Assembly (NCBI GenBank): GCA_013396635.1
Contig: WBMW01000442.1
Coordinates: 688,752 to 752,751, forward strand
Direction: 5' to 3'
Length of the DNA: 64,000 nt
Source of the DNA: Penelope pileata
Lineage: Eukaryota > Chordata > Aves > Galliformes > Cracidae
Below are positions 14,101 through 29,100 of the stretch, in pieces; position 1 is the first letter of the stretch, and each line of letters opens with the position of its first letter. The notes under the pieces were generated by a model that was not told where the DNA came from, ran no database searches, and saw nothing but the letters and a program-made list of their open reading frames with translations. A program made the translations under genes and the position numbers.

Positions 14101-17100
14101 TCACTGGCAGTAGCCGTATGAATGGCAGCAGCGTGTGAGAGGCTGTGTTTGCACTGCAGCCCCCAAGGGCCCAGGTCTGGCCAGCTGACCTGTGGGAGGG
14201 AGCAGGACAGTCGTGCCCCTCAGCCCTCTGCTAGCACCTTCCCCCAGCCCGGCCTCGCTGCGCTCCAGCCCTGGTGAGGGAGCGGTACCGCACCCAAGAG
14301 GGCAGAACCTGTCTCTCGTGCCCCATACATTTTGTAGATGAAGCATTAACTGCTTTCAGGCTCATGCATGTGACTAATAAACGGATGTGTAAACAGGGAA
14401 AGGAGAGGGAAGAAAGAAGGAAACTGCCCTTTTAAATAAAAGACGAAAATGTGGTAAATATGGTAAGTATTACGCCAAGGTCTTTGCAAAGGCTTTCCCT
14501 ACAATTTCTCTAATCAATCTAAAATCTAAATTCAAAACTCTGTGTGTATGGTGAGTGGATATGTGTGTTGCCTTATACCATCAATTCCAGCCATATTCTT
14601 CTTGTGATCGAGCCTTCTGCTACACACTTTCAAATCTGCAGGCTTGCCCTTAAATCAAACTGACTTTTCAGAAAATGTAATTTATTATAATGACTAATTT
14701 CGAGTCATTGGCTTCTAATTCTTGATTCTCAAATATATATGACTTCTTCTTGCTCTCTGCAGTTTTCCATTTCATAAAATGAGTCATGTTTAATAACCTA
14801 TATGATTAAAAATGAAAGCATGTGAAAAGGAATGAGATGGCAGAAAAATCATTAGCTGACCAAATGACTGCTATTTTGAGGGAAACCTCCAAGAAGGATG
14901 ATGAAGTGAGACTGTCTCAAAATTGTAAATAACTATTATGTCTTTATTTTTCAAGGGATCACCAGCCTGCTTGCCAATGGAGTTTACAGTGCTGCATATC
15001 CTTTGCATGATGTAAGTGATCTTGGAATATATTTTATGCATCCACTGTCTGACACCAAGCAGTCCTTAATATGTTATGTATCAATGGTGTAATCCCAAAC
15101 ATTGGTGCTCAGGAGCATGACTTTCTGCTTGCTTATGTGATGACTGCAGTAACTTCTGCAGGCTATTTCCATCACTGTGCTCACTTTTAATCAATCCCCC
15201 ACCTCCAACCTACCCTTGATGATCCTAGGTGATGTCTTAACATGATATTAGAAGAGTTGTTTCCGTGGTTTAGCAAATGAAATGGTTCTGTTATTTTCTG
15301 CCATTCTGTTCCGAAGGTTTCTGGCATCATTACCAGCATAAGTGTGTATTCCTGGAGCACAAAGGGGCTCATGCCCTGATCTAAATCTCCCCAGCATTGC
15401 CCTAGCAGACAAAGAGATGTACATGACTGTGTGTATGATTCATTGCCACTTGAGAAAAAAACATAAACTAGAACTTGGCACAGCATAATTCATGAGATGC
15501 CAAAGTGTGTTAAACCATAGTGTTCACTGGGACAGAGAGAATTAGGGGGAGGCAGGGAATTTAGGTGGTGCTTATACCTGAGCTGGGGATCCTCATCCTG
15601 TCAAAGTGAGTGATGTCAAATCTAGACATGCGGGAAAGCATCCAATCGATGGCTACCAAGATGGTGAAGGGACTGGAGCACCTCTCCTGTGAGGGGAGGC
15701 TGGGAGAGCTGGGACTAGTCAGCCTGGAGAAGAGGAGGCTCAGGGGGATCTTATCACCATTTGTAAATACCTAAAGGGAGAGTGGAAGGAAAATGGAGCC
15801 AGGCTCTGCTCAGTGGTGCCCAGTGCCAGGACCAGAGACAATAGACACAAACAGGAGCACAGGAGGTTCCCTCTGACCATCAGTCAGCATTTCTGTGCTG
15901 TTCAGGTGCTGGAGCACTGGCACAAGTTGCCCGGAGAGGTTGTGGTGTCTCCTCCTTAGAGATCTTCAGAAGCTGCCTGGATGTGGGCCTGGGCACCCTA
16001 CTCTGGGTACTGTTCTGTAGCAGGGGCTGGAGCAGATAGACCTAGAGGTTCCCTCCAACCCCAGCCATTCTGTGATTCCGTGGCCGTAGGTGTGCTGCAG
16101 CTGGGTGCTGGTGACACCTTCCCTCAGAGTTTCGTGGCATGGCTAGACCTGACAAACGTGCCTTCAGCCAGCCTTGCAAAAAAGCCTAGCAGATGTTAGG
16201 GGAACATCACAGAAATACTGCTTGTGATGCACTGGCTGCTGTGTAGCTGTCTGAAGAGGGCTGAGCTCGGTGCAGGCTGCCCTGTGGGGAATGTGCGAAT
16301 GAAGTGTGCTGTCTTAGTTTTCTGCCCTGCTCGTTAAGTCTCCAGTGCTTTATCTCCGGGTAACGGCGATCACAACAGGCTCGTCATCTGCCCAGTGCTT
16401 ATCGTGAACATCAGGCACTCATAAGCTACAGTGATATCACTTAAAAATCCAGAACAGTTAAATAAACTTCTCTGAGTGTACTGGTCTCACTTCTTTAGAT
16501 AACTACTGATAGGCTCTGTTTTAAGTAATTTATTTATTGTCTTCGTTTACTCCTTTATCATATTTAAAAATAGCTCCATATTAAAACCTCAGATCTAATC
16601 AGCCCCGAGTGTTTGGAGACTCTGGGTACAAATCAGCTCTCTCAGCTGCTCTCTCCTCTGTCAAGTGGACTGAGGTGAACCCCAAACACCACGGAAATAC
16701 TGCATCCTTTCCCTTGACATTTTTAGGCCACCTTTATCACTTATTCATTCCTTTTTCCTCAGTGACAGACACCATTACTCTTTCTTAATGTGCTCGATGA
16801 CAGGAGACAAAGTGTGCTATGACAAATGAACTCCTAAAATACAGCATTATTTTACAGATTGCTTTTCTGGTTTTGATGCATTAAGTGAGCGGGATACGGG
16901 CACGATTCACTGAATTACACAATTTTTCTTTTTTTTACAGGGTGACTATGAAGGTGAAAACGTTGAACCCAATGACAGAAAAGTAAGTGGATGTAAGGGG
17001 GCTTAACAGATTTGCAAGAGTCTGAGCCTGAGGTCACCTGCTAGAATCTGGGCATTGCTGAGATTTCACACAAAATATCGTGAAAATGCCACGCAGCAGA

Positions 17101-20100
17101 AGAAGTACATGAATACTTTCTAACATTTCAGTTTGCCTTAATGTGGAGTACAGTATGGCTACGTATAAAATACCAGCTTGGTGATGATGCATTTCTTGCC
17201 ACTTTAGTGACTATTGACAGCATTTAGACATAACTCTTAAAGTGAGGGTACTGTAACTTCAGGCCTGCACCAATAGCGTTCAAATGACTCACCAAGAGAC
17301 ACCTACTGTTAATTTCCACCACCCCCTATTGATTTGTTTTAAAAATACCATGTGCTTGTCATTTCATCATTGAGCAATATGCCTCAAACAAAAACAGGAC
17401 GAAAGTCCACTTTTTGTAAAGCAGCTGGATTACTGTCTTTACTACTAACCTCACAAATGCACTTATTTCACAAGTTCACTGCCTGTTTTGAAATGTTTAC
17501 CTTGGCTTTTGGCTTCCAGTTCCCTCAAATAATCTTTTGGTGTGCTTTGGCATGTCTCTTCTGGTTTCTTGAAGCTTCCTTTAATCTAATCTGGTGCTGG
17601 GCCAGGCTGTGCCTTTTTTACAACAAAATTAAATTTGGGACATAGAAATGAAGTAAATATTTAGGGCTAGCACACTGATCTTCTATAATCATGTCTTTGA
17701 AGCTGTGCTTTGAATATCAAGCTGATAAATGTCAGGATAAATGAAATAATTCATTTGTACTTTAACTGCAAATTTTGTTTGAAGTGCCGTACAAAAGTGA
17801 AAAATGATGCTGATGCAAAATCTTCTCCATTTAGTGTTTCCTGATAGGCTTGGCCAGATCAGGTTACTCGGGAATCATCTCATTTCCAGCACTAACTTAT
17901 CTTATTAAAGGGAAGTAGAAAAAAAAAGAAAATCTCAGCTAACGCACATGAATGTTGAAGTGTCCAAATCATTGCATGTTTCCCAAGCACAGGCTGCAGA
18001 CCTTAATCTTTTAGAAACATAGTTGAATGAAACCTGGAGCAGAATAAAAGTCACACTTGCAAGGATGTTGATGTTTGATAAAAGTCTGCCTATCGGGTTT
18101 CACTTTCTGCCCTTACGGATGTAAGGAAACTAATAAAGATGAATTATTTTCAGGAAAGAGGGGAAAATCCATAGACCACTTGTATTTTTGACATCACATT
18201 TCTGCAGAAGGAAAGTCGTATTTTTGAGTGATACAAAAGTATGGTAGAGCAGTTCAGCTTGGAATGTTTGACCAATGATTTGGCAGGAGAATTGCTAACT
18301 GCTCTAGAAACCCTGTTGGCTGTGTGGTGTGGTGCTAGAGGTAGGGCTGTGTGTGCGCAGGTGCTGGAGTGCCCGCTTGCCCGGCCCTGCTTTGCGGCGA
18401 GGAGCATGGCTGCATGCACCAAGCTTCTCCTGCCACAGTCATAGAGCCTATGGACTTGAGCGGTGGCATCATAGAATCATAGAATGGCCCGGGTTGGAAG
18501 GGACCCCAAGGATCATCAGGTTCCAACCCCCCTGCCACAGGCAGGGCCACGAACCTCCAGATCTGGTACTAGATCAGGTTACCCAGGACCCCATCCAACC
18601 TGATCTTGAACACGTCCTGCCTGGACTCCTCTCCTAAGGAGTGGTCTCAGAAATGACCATCAGAGCATCTCCTTGAAATATTAATAACTAGTCCAGAAAT
18701 GTTGTGCTCCCTAGCTCTTGTAACTGTGTTAAACCACGGAGAGAAGCAGAGAATGGAGATGTGAATTCACGAACATGTGTAGCGAGGGTGGTCCCCTCGT
18801 CTCAGGAGATGACGATGATGATGGTACATGTGGCCAGTGAGAACAGTTCTTTTTGTCCGGTATTTATTGGACACACTGATTTCTTGTTCAATCTCTTCAT
18901 TGAACTAAAATTCAGATCAGAGAAGCACTGTTTATATATTCTGCAAAGTAAAAGATAAGTTGAAGGTCTCAGAAGAACCTATTTTTATGAGGGATTCTAT
19001 TTTATAATTCATTAATGGGGATCATTGTTCTTCTTGGCTTGTATTCTAACCAAAAGGATGAGTGGGAATCATCACATTCTTGTAGTTTAAAGCTGAACAT
19101 CTCTTAAATGCAGCCTTCAAGGCACCTCTGCACAGATCCTCTTGATGGATGCTGAATGTTTGCATAGTGAAAACAAACCCACTTGTGCTTGTTTTCTCCG
19201 TCTTGTAACTCAAATAGTGTTCATCTTTGACATCTGTTCTGCTAGGTGCTTTCTACAGATCATAAAACCAGGACTGGTCTCCTTGTCTCTGCTGTAGTTA
19301 TCCATCAATCCCTTTGCTGAAGAACCTTTTAATGTACTAGAATTCATCACTGCGTTATAGCATGCCAGATCATCAAATTTACTTTTAATACTTAATGCAG
19401 ACTGTGTATATTGGCAGATCTGAGTTATGTGTTGAAACCACAAAGAGGTGAGATTGGATCACACCACAAATGCTGCAGAAGAGAAATCAGCCGTGTGTGC
19501 AGCACTTCAGCTTTCACCTTCCTTTCTCTTTTACAGCTCCTGTGCGAGGAGTGGGCGAGCTATGGAGTCTTCTATAAGTACCAGCCTATTGACCTGGTGA
19601 GGTGAGAGCTAGCCCTGAGGGCATGTTTCTGCTCTGCTGCCATGCCCACCAATGCCCTATGGTGCATAGGTCCTATGGTGTCACCCGCCATGGGTGGCAA
19701 GGCTGGTCCTATGGTGGCCGTAGGCTCCCAAGGACAGGCAGCTCTGTGTGTGCATTGCTGTACCCAGCAATAGTCCCACGTCTGCATCTCCAGCTAGCCT
19801 GGTCAAAGCCAGAGGAGATAGGCTGGGCAGGGGGGAGGTTTGTGTGGGGTTTAAGTGCTTTCAATGTATTTTGTTAGCTCTTGGTGAGAGTGGAGATTTT
19901 CTGGAGTGACTGTGTTACAGGAAATGAGGGGCTTTGGTAAGAGGAGTAGCTCTCAGAAAGTCCAAAGATACCAACTTACACAACAGAAACACAGGAAAAA
20001 AATGTCCAGTTGGACTGATGGGCTTTCATGGTGCCTGCTTCACTGGATTACCTCCAAGCATCATGAGAAAGAGAGTCCTCTGAGGGAAAAATGTTCCCAC

Positions 20101-23100
20101 AGGTCATCGGATCTTACTTTCTCCATGCCTAGTCCAGCTGTGATTCATAATTTTAGCCATGTTATATTTTAAGAAATAGGAAACATTTTTCTCTCTCTCT
20201 CTTTTTTAAAATCTTTAATGTCTTTCAGAAAATACTTTGGAGAGAAGATTGGACTGTATTTTGCCTGGCTGGGAGTTTATACACAAATGCTTATTCCAGC
20301 TTCCATTGTAGGGATTATTGTTTTCCTATACGGCTGTGCAACCGTGGATGAGAACATACCAAGGTAAAAACAAATTAAAAAAAAAAAAAAACTCAAAAGA
20401 TTTTTCTTCTGTTATTTGAGGCAATTAGAATCTCAAAATAAAATGTTACCTGTATAGATGGTTTGTTACTAATACCTGGGGAAAGCAGAGCTGAAAACTA
20501 CGGCTCCCGTTTCTTGGGCTTGCCCCATGTGTGCACCATGCCATGGCATCCCCAGGTCTGCCTGCCAGCTGGCACTGGCCAGAGTGCTGTGCTTTCTGCC
20601 CGTGCTCTTCCTTGCGGTCTACATGCTCTGTTCTTTGGGACCTGTGCTTGAGGGGAGGGCGAGCTCCACGGAATGGGGGAGCCTATGGTCCCACTGGTTC
20701 CTGTTCCAGTAAGTGGTGGAGATCTTCCAAGGGCTGAGCATGAGCACCAGAACTGAAGCATGTCCTAAAATCATCAGCAGTTATTGTTAATACTACTTGT
20801 TGAGCTGCACTGATGCACTAAAATTATTTTTTGGCTGGTTGCTCAGGTGGGTTTTTTTTTTTCTTAATGAAGATCATTATGTGAAACTAACAAACTGCTG
20901 ATGATGATAGGTTTTAGTGCTTGCCTTCTTAAAATGCTGAAGAGCATATTGTGTGACATAAAGATAAATCAAGAATATGCATGTCTAAACTAAGCAATTG
21001 CAGTCAGATTAACAAAATCGTGATGTCCCGCTATTTTTAAATTTTAGGAAGTTTTGTATTGTAATAATTATAAAGCCCTATGATTTTGTATTATTTGCCC
21101 TGCATGCATCATCAGCTGTAGATGATAATTACATAGTTTGTACAACAACCATAAGCAGTGATTGATGAAGCAGATTAATGGATATCAAAAAATAGATTTA
21201 TTTTTGTTTGTTAAGATTGTTTTATACCACTTCCAATGGTGGAAAAAAGTCAAGGAGAGCAGTGCTATTGCTCTTTCACAGATGGAGTGCAGAGAAGTCA
21301 AACTTGTTGAACTCCCGTCTCGATACTTAACAATTCCCTTGTACTTTATCTATTGCTGTGGTTAGTATTTTAAAATAAGTATTAATTTTTTAAAAACTAT
21401 AAAATTCTATAATAAAGATCACAAAGCCTTATGCCTCTCCTATTTCAGCCCCTACATTAGTGTAGGTTGTGGACAATGCTACTCACTGGGCCAAGAGAGA
21501 GAAGAAATACGAGAGCAGCATTTGGTGGTCCTCCAGATCAGAAACATGCTGTGCCGAGGAGAGTGGCTCATCAGAAAAGATTGTCAGAGCATGGAAGTTG
21601 AGCCACACCAGCCTCACCTTTCACATGTCTTATTGCTTCTTTGCAGTATGGAGATGTGTGACCAGAGAAACAATATCACCATGTGTCCCCTGTGTGACAG
21701 AACATGCAGTTACTGGAAGATGAGCTCTGCTTGTGCGACTGCTCGCGCAAGTCATCTGTTTGATAACCCTGCCACTGTCTTCTTCTCAGTCTTCATGGCT
21801 CTCTGGGGTAAGAAGATAAATGCCTTGATGTTAAGTTTTTAATTATTTAAGATACAACAGGAAGAAACAGAAGAGATAAAGCAGTATATTTATACTCAGT
21901 TAATTATATAAAGGACTTCTCTTTCTCCTCCCTTCACCCCCTGCCATGAAACTGTCACCCCCAAATTTATATTCTGGACCAAAAGCTAAAATTCAAGAAG
22001 TTGCTCGAGATGAATATCAAATGAAATTGTTAAGCATCTGTCATAAAACTGCAGCATGGTATGTCAAAATTTCATTAACGAGATTGTGTAGCTTGCCAAA
22101 AAAATCTATTTGCAGAGCCAGCTTCCACTTTAGAGCATTATGGAAGAAATGTATTGATGTACTTTGGGGATGAGGGGAGGGCTCCGCAGGGAAGTGTAAT
22201 GGCCTTTAACGTCTCTGGACAAACCAAGATTGATTCCTGAGTGTGCTCTGAGATGCAATTAAGTTTATCAGCAAGCAGACATCATGCATGCAGACCATGA
22301 ACCGGGAATTGTGTCACAATAGGTACTTTTTCTGATGCCAGCTGGCTCTGTATTTGAGCAAGTCACTTAACATTTCTCATCTGTGGAACTTGGTTAAAAG
22401 CATTGTGAAACTTTTTAGGGAGTAGCTACAGAGGGCTGTTTGAACCATGGTTGTTCCTGTGATGGGCCAAGGGGGCTATTTTAGATAAATGGGAACCGAT
22501 GGATCCAAAACACATGGTTGTAACCGGAGTCCTGTACAGAGAGGCTGCAGAGAACAGGAACATGTGCTTCATTAACCCTGAGCTGTGAAATTCAACAGCC
22601 ACAAGCTCCCAGTGTGGCTCCCAGCCACACTGCTCTCTCTGTGTGAGAGCAGTACAAGATGTTTGCCCCTCCTGGCAACCTTGTGAGCTAGCAAATAACC
22701 TGTCTTGGATGATTTTTACTCCTAAAAAACCAGCTCATTTTTATATCTGTTCTAGTGCGTAGGGAACCATTTTTAAATTAGTATTTATCTGAACTGATTC
22801 TGTGCAAGCCAATGTAATTCCATTTAGAGCAACATCTTCATCAATGTCTCCGTTTTAGATGCAATGAGATAAAAGCTGATGCTAAGAGCTCATTGCCAAG
22901 GAAAAGGACTGTCCTGCAGAGGGATTAAAGGGCAGCGGGCAGTCAGGAGTGCTGCAGGTCCAAAGGGAAAGCTGGAGACCTGGGGAGGTTGAACTCACAG
23001 CAAGGAGGAGTGGCTGCAATCTTCAAGATCATCTGGCCATGTAGTGTGTAGGGAGAAACGTGATACATCCCAAAGTTGGGTGCCATGTCAGAGGCTTTAA

Positions 23101-26100
23101 ATAGACTGATGTTCTCATGTGGAGAGTCAAGTATCAGTTTCAGTCTCTTTCACTTACTGTTATTGTGATCTCCACACAGGCATTGGCGCATAATGCTCTG
23201 TTGTCCAAAGAATAAGGCTGTTTGTCTCCCTTCCCTTAGCAAGGAACTCTGGATCCCTCCATGCGTTTTTTACCTTCTGGGGTAAAGGCAGGCATATTGG
23301 TAGAAGCCAGTTGTTGTGCTCTGTACAAAATACGGCTTAATCTCTGAGATAGTTTTGGAGTGGGATGTGAAATTCCTCAAGTTCTTTTTGGGTCAACATA
23401 AAATTTACTTTGATGTAACATCATATAAATGTTGTTTCAGAAAGGTCATTTTGAATTTGAAATCAGAACTTTTTCCACAAGGTTATGAATTTGTGTTATT
23501 GCAAACTTCTCTTTTAAAGGATTTCTCAAAAGAACTTTTTTTTAATTGAAAGAGGAATTTATTTTTTAAGGACATAGTATTAAGAGAAATTGACTGTCTC
23601 TTAACGTAGGTATATGCATAGTCTCCAGTGCCATCTGTGAGCACCTCTGTCTGTAAGAAGCTTTATCAGGCTCCTGTACAGTTGAGGCAGATGGAATCTA
23701 ACCTGCTCCAGGTTTGAGGGTATTCCTGTGAGCACCCGCCTGGCCAGGCTCTTTCCGTGGTGTTGTTACAACACTCTGGAGATCTCCGCTCACGTGAGAG
23801 TTACAGCAGCTGCAGCGCTGACCCATGCCTCTGCCACGGGTTAGACTTTACACGTGGGCCTTGGCCCGTGGCTGTTCTCCAAAAAAGCAGGGCTTCCTTG
23901 GCCAGTTTACCTGGTGCCGAGTGATACTGGCTTATTTCCAAAGGAGTAAATGTGAAGCTGTGGTCTTAAATGGCATTAAAAAACTCAGGGAATCCAGGTA
24001 AGATCATCTGGACAATAACCTCTGGGAAACATTGAGCTCCATCTATGCTGATGGGCCCAGATGAGGTAGGAAAACGCAGAGGTATGGATGGTGGAGAGGC
24101 CATGCTCAACTACTGCAGCGTACCTGGCGCACTCACCCACTGCTTTGAAATGAGCTGGCTGTGTTTCAGACGCAGTGTTTTCATTTTGCATCTCTGTAAG
24201 GCAGTGCCATGAAACAGTTCCTAGCAGCTGTACAAAACAACATGTCATTCATTTTCCATATTCCTCACTATGGGTGGAGACTGCAGGCTGCGGGACAGGA
24301 ACTCCAGGAGCACGGGATGGGGAGGGATCTCCGGGACCCTGACACTCTCTAAAGAGACAGTTATGTGGCACAGGTTTACAGAAGTGTGTGGCTTGTGAGG
24401 AGGCTCAGCCATAAGCTTGGCAGGTGGGAGTAGTACTTGGAGTGTAAGTGAGTTCCATGAGCAGAGCTGGGTTCCAGTTATGAGGGTGTCCTTTCCTCTG
24501 TATCCGGCTCGCTTGCCTTCTCCCTGCCTCTGGTTTTGCTGAACATGAGGGCAAATGTTTCTGAGCACATCTGTTAATGCTCACTGTGGGAAGCTCCCCT
24601 GGGAACACTACTTCTGGTAGACTTGCCTCTTTCATAATCACTTATTTATCAAACAGTGCTGGTGTATTCCCAGCATCTAAATATGTCCTCTGAGAACTTG
24701 CTCAGTCTCAGAGCAAGACTGATATAGACCGGGATTTTTTGCTGTGACTCAAGAACTGTTTTAATGATGTTTCCTTTCCGGAAGTCTTCCCCATCAAAAA
24801 CAAAATTTCAGAGTTTCTAATGGTTAAGAAAAAAACACCATTCCAGGCTTCTTCCTTAACACTCTGCTCACCTGCAGCTTTAACACTGGTATATTGAGTG
24901 TGATTATTAGAGCCAACAGTATTATTATGACCACTAGATGGATGGGATTATAATATACAAGTGCTTTATTTTGATTTCTTTGAGGGGATATCTATACCAA
25001 CAGTGCAACGCTAGTTAAATCAGTCATATTATGTATAGGCAAAGCATAGATTTGTTTGGGTTTATGGATGGAATCGCGTACAGATAAAGACCAACAGTGT
25101 TATTAGTCACAGGCAAATATTTAAATAACTTTGGGCGTCTGACTTTCTTAGGCCTCTTAAAAACCATATGCATCATTCTGCATGAAGCCATGTGGGTATA
25201 GTAAATGCCCTTTGTTTTAGCTTACACAGACGGGAAAGCTGGCTGCTAGCACAGATTCCAGGTGCATACCCGAGGCTGGTATGACTTCTGGACTTTTGTA
25301 AAACATCCGAATAATCGTCAAACTGTTGTTTCAGCTGCTACCTTTATGGAACACTGGAAGAGAAAGCAGATGCGGCTCAACTACAGGTGGGACCTGACTG
25401 GGTTTGAAGAGGAGGAGGTTTGTCCCTTCCATTCTGACTCTTTGTCTTGCGCCGCGGTGTTACCAGTCCTTCCATGCCCCGAGGCACCAGACCTTGGCGT
25501 GTGGGATGCTTAAAGGACAGGAAAATCCCATACGTGAACTGTTTGAGGTTTTTATAGCAAGGCTGTGACTAGTATGTATTGTTGCCATAGAAACATAATT
25601 GTATAGCCACAAAATCACAGTTGGTTGTTGGTTTGTATTTTTTTTTGGGAACGTGCAGCCAGGTCACACCTAGCAGCATATGCATGGAATATATGGCTCA
25701 CATGTTACTCCCTGGCTGTTGTCAGGGTGCTAACAACCACAGACCTTGTTCATCTTGCACTGCTGTAAGTCAGAAATCAGTGTGTCAAAGTTGATAAAGT
25801 TACAGCATTGTATTAAAAAAAAAAAAAAAAGGCACTGAAAATTCCTCTTAACTTTAATAATGCAAGACCAAGCTGTGACTTGGCAAATAGCTAAGAGGAT
25901 GCTGTCAGACATGTACTTAGGGCACTGGGGCATTGGGAGAGAGACAAATGTTGAGGGGTACTTCTTTTGTATGCCAAAAGAAACCCCGAAACCCTAGTCA
26001 GGTTTATAACAAATGTGCTAAATAGTGTGAAAGGGGAAAAGGTGAAATCTGTATATTTAAGAAAAGGTATTAAAAATTAATTAATTTCTTGAAGGAAAGG

Positions 26101-29100
26101 AGATAAATTGCTCAGCTTAGAACTTGCCTTTACCCCCTTTTGTTTTTAATTTTGTCTCTTCTTGAAAAGCACCCACCTGCCCCTACCATAGCATGGTAAC
26201 AGCCGTGCCAGTCTTGCCCTGGCCTTGGGCGCAAACGCGGGGTGCGGGTCCCCTGTGTCATCCCGCACACTGCAGCATCCCAGCCAGGGCGTGCAGCTGG
26301 CATGGGGCCACTGCCCTGCTTCCTGTGTGTCCAGATTTATTGCTGTTGTTGTTACTAAAAGGAGCATGACTGCACTTGTCGTATCACAAGCTGTCCTAAA
26401 TAGATACACAACAAATATTGTTCCCCTGAAACAGAAGCCTCATCGGGTGCTGTGCAGCTGGGTGAGCCTTGGGCTGTTATTGCTCCTCTCACCCCCAGAA
26501 CATTTCTGCTTGAATTATCTCCTCTTAATATATTTATCTCCTCCTTAATATATTTAGGAACGCTATGCAAGCAGCCTCTCTGTCATGCCCTTTGCCAGAT
26601 CATACCTATTTGACTGGGAGAGAATATGGGGCTTTATTTCCTGGATACTATACTCCCCTTTTATTTTTGGCAACTTGCTGATAGCATGGATGAAAGTAGA
26701 AAGGATTAACTGTATCTTTCCGATGCCTATCTCCTTCATGTTGGAGTTCAGAGCTCTACACAGCTAAAACCTTGCGTGACCAAAAGCAGCAGCTGTTAAT
26801 GAAGTATGTTTTTATTCTTTGTTTTGTATAGGTAACTCTAGATAATACAGTCATGAGGTTAGCAGAGAATTTGAGCCCCTCCTATTTCTGATTTTGGTGA
26901 AACTTAAGCTAGTATCATGCTAAAGAGCCAGGGTCTCAAGTGCTGCACTGTAATACAAAGTGTCTCATCTTCCAGTGTTTTTTAGGGACACCTATGTCAT
27001 ACAGTACCTACAGTAACGTGAATAGATACTGTGGAACATGAGTGGACCGATTATCTCTGTTAGTGTCTGCCATCCACTGCACCTGTGTTTGTTTCATGTA
27101 ATTGTGAAAATATAAATCCAATATAATCTGCAACAGTTCAGTAATCGGATTTTTGTTTTTGTGTTGTTTTTTTTCCCTTTTTTTTTTTTTTTCTGGTTTC
27201 CTGAAGGAGGCAGTCAAGGTTTGGAACACTTTTTTAAATTGCTCCTGCCTTTTTTATTACATGTCCACTGATGAATGCCATCTTTTGATCTCCACCTCTT
27301 CTTTTCTGAGTATCAGATTTCCCTTACAACTCCCACTGATTGCTTTTCCTTTACACCTTCCCCCTCTCCACTTGCTCAGATATTTTTCAGATCTGTTCTG
27401 TTTTCCATCCAATGCATACCTGTGGATTCTGCATCTTTTGTGAATGCATAATTATTGTGAATTCTGAAGCCATGAATCTTTCTGAATCTTTTGGCTGTCT
27501 CTTACTTTTGAGCGTTTCCTACACCCTCTCCTGCAATGCACATGGGTAATTGTGTGGATTTTGTCAAAGACAGGATTAGGGGAAGACCCCAGGTGGCAAT
27601 TTTCTGGGATCTCAGAACCATGTGTTTTGCATATTTACAGCAAATAAGAGTTTCCCTCATGAACTGAGAATCACTGAAGTTAATGCAAAATCTAATTTTC
27701 ATCAAAATGGTCATTGAAATCCAAGTATAACGTCACACAGTTTGAACCTGTCTGCAGGATGTTCTGTATGCTCTTATGTATTGAATTTTAATGTACGTAG
27801 TGTTACAGGCAAATCACTCTACAGTTGCTGCTGTACAACTGTGAATGACAGAGTATTTAACATTTTGTTAAATGTATAATCAACTATTAATTGGCATAAA
27901 TAATGTACTGAGTGAATTAGAATTCAATTAGAAAACTTGGAGATTATCAGGAAATTGACCTGCAAATGGTTCATACTTAGCTGATACGGAAAACAGGTGA
28001 CTTTGTTTTTTATTCAATATGACTTATTTCACAGGATCATCCAAGAGCAGAATACGAAGCAAAAGTTTTAGAAAAATCACTGAGAAAAGAACACAAACAT
28101 AAAGAGGTATGGAAAAAATACTAATTTGTTTCACTTATAAAAAAAAAAAAAAAGCTTGAAAAAGATGATTTATAGCAGGCACTGACCTACAACTAGGAGA
28201 AAAAGAATAGAAATAGGTAAAAATGATAATAAAAAAGCAGAGACACTGCACATTGTGTTTAAATTCCAGGTGTTTTCAGTCCTGACGTACATGTGGTACT
28301 TTGTGTATTCCCATACTCAAGATATGAATAAGTCTAGAATTGTCTTCAGTGGTGTAGTCAGATACAGAGGCGTGGTTTAAGAAAGTTCATTGGGTCTGAT
28401 TGAAGGAGCTCTGCTGTTAGACTAACCAATAAAACTTGAGAAAAATGTAACAAAACATGCTACTCTGTGCTATTACAAGTAAAGTGTCTCAGGAGAGGTT
28501 CTCTGTCTTGTGAGCATCCATCCTCCTGCCAGCAGGCCAACCCACGGGGCTGAAATCTCTGGTGCTTTGCATACCGAGGTTTTGGCTATGTGGGGCAGAC
28601 TCTGGTGTTGTGGCTGCCTCAGGGAAGTCCCTGGGACCCCTAACATCTGCTTTTGCCTTTTTTGCTGGGAGCATAGGTCAGGCAAGGCACTGGGCACTGC
28701 TTTAACATGGTTCTAGAAGATGAGTGTCCTGCTGCTGAGCTGGGATCTGACTTTATGCTTAGGTCTTGGGACTGTTTTGTAAATAAAAATATTTCTAGAG
28801 CATTAATTAAGAGCACTAACACCAGTTTTCTTGCCCAATTCCAGCTTCGATAATAACTTTCTGCCTTTTAAAAGCATAACTTCCATTATATTTCACCGGA
28901 TAAGGTATTGCTCACTTGTGCTTTTAACTTGCTCTTAACACTGATGTCAGTAAGGTGCTGCCAGCCATCCTGGGGCATCTGCATCTCACAGCCAGTGCAG
29001 TTCCTCTGAACAGCTCAGTTAGTGCAGGGCCCCTTTTTCAGGATGCTACAAGGCTGATGCCTATGTGTTCTAGTTAACTGAGGGAATGCAGTGTGCGAGC

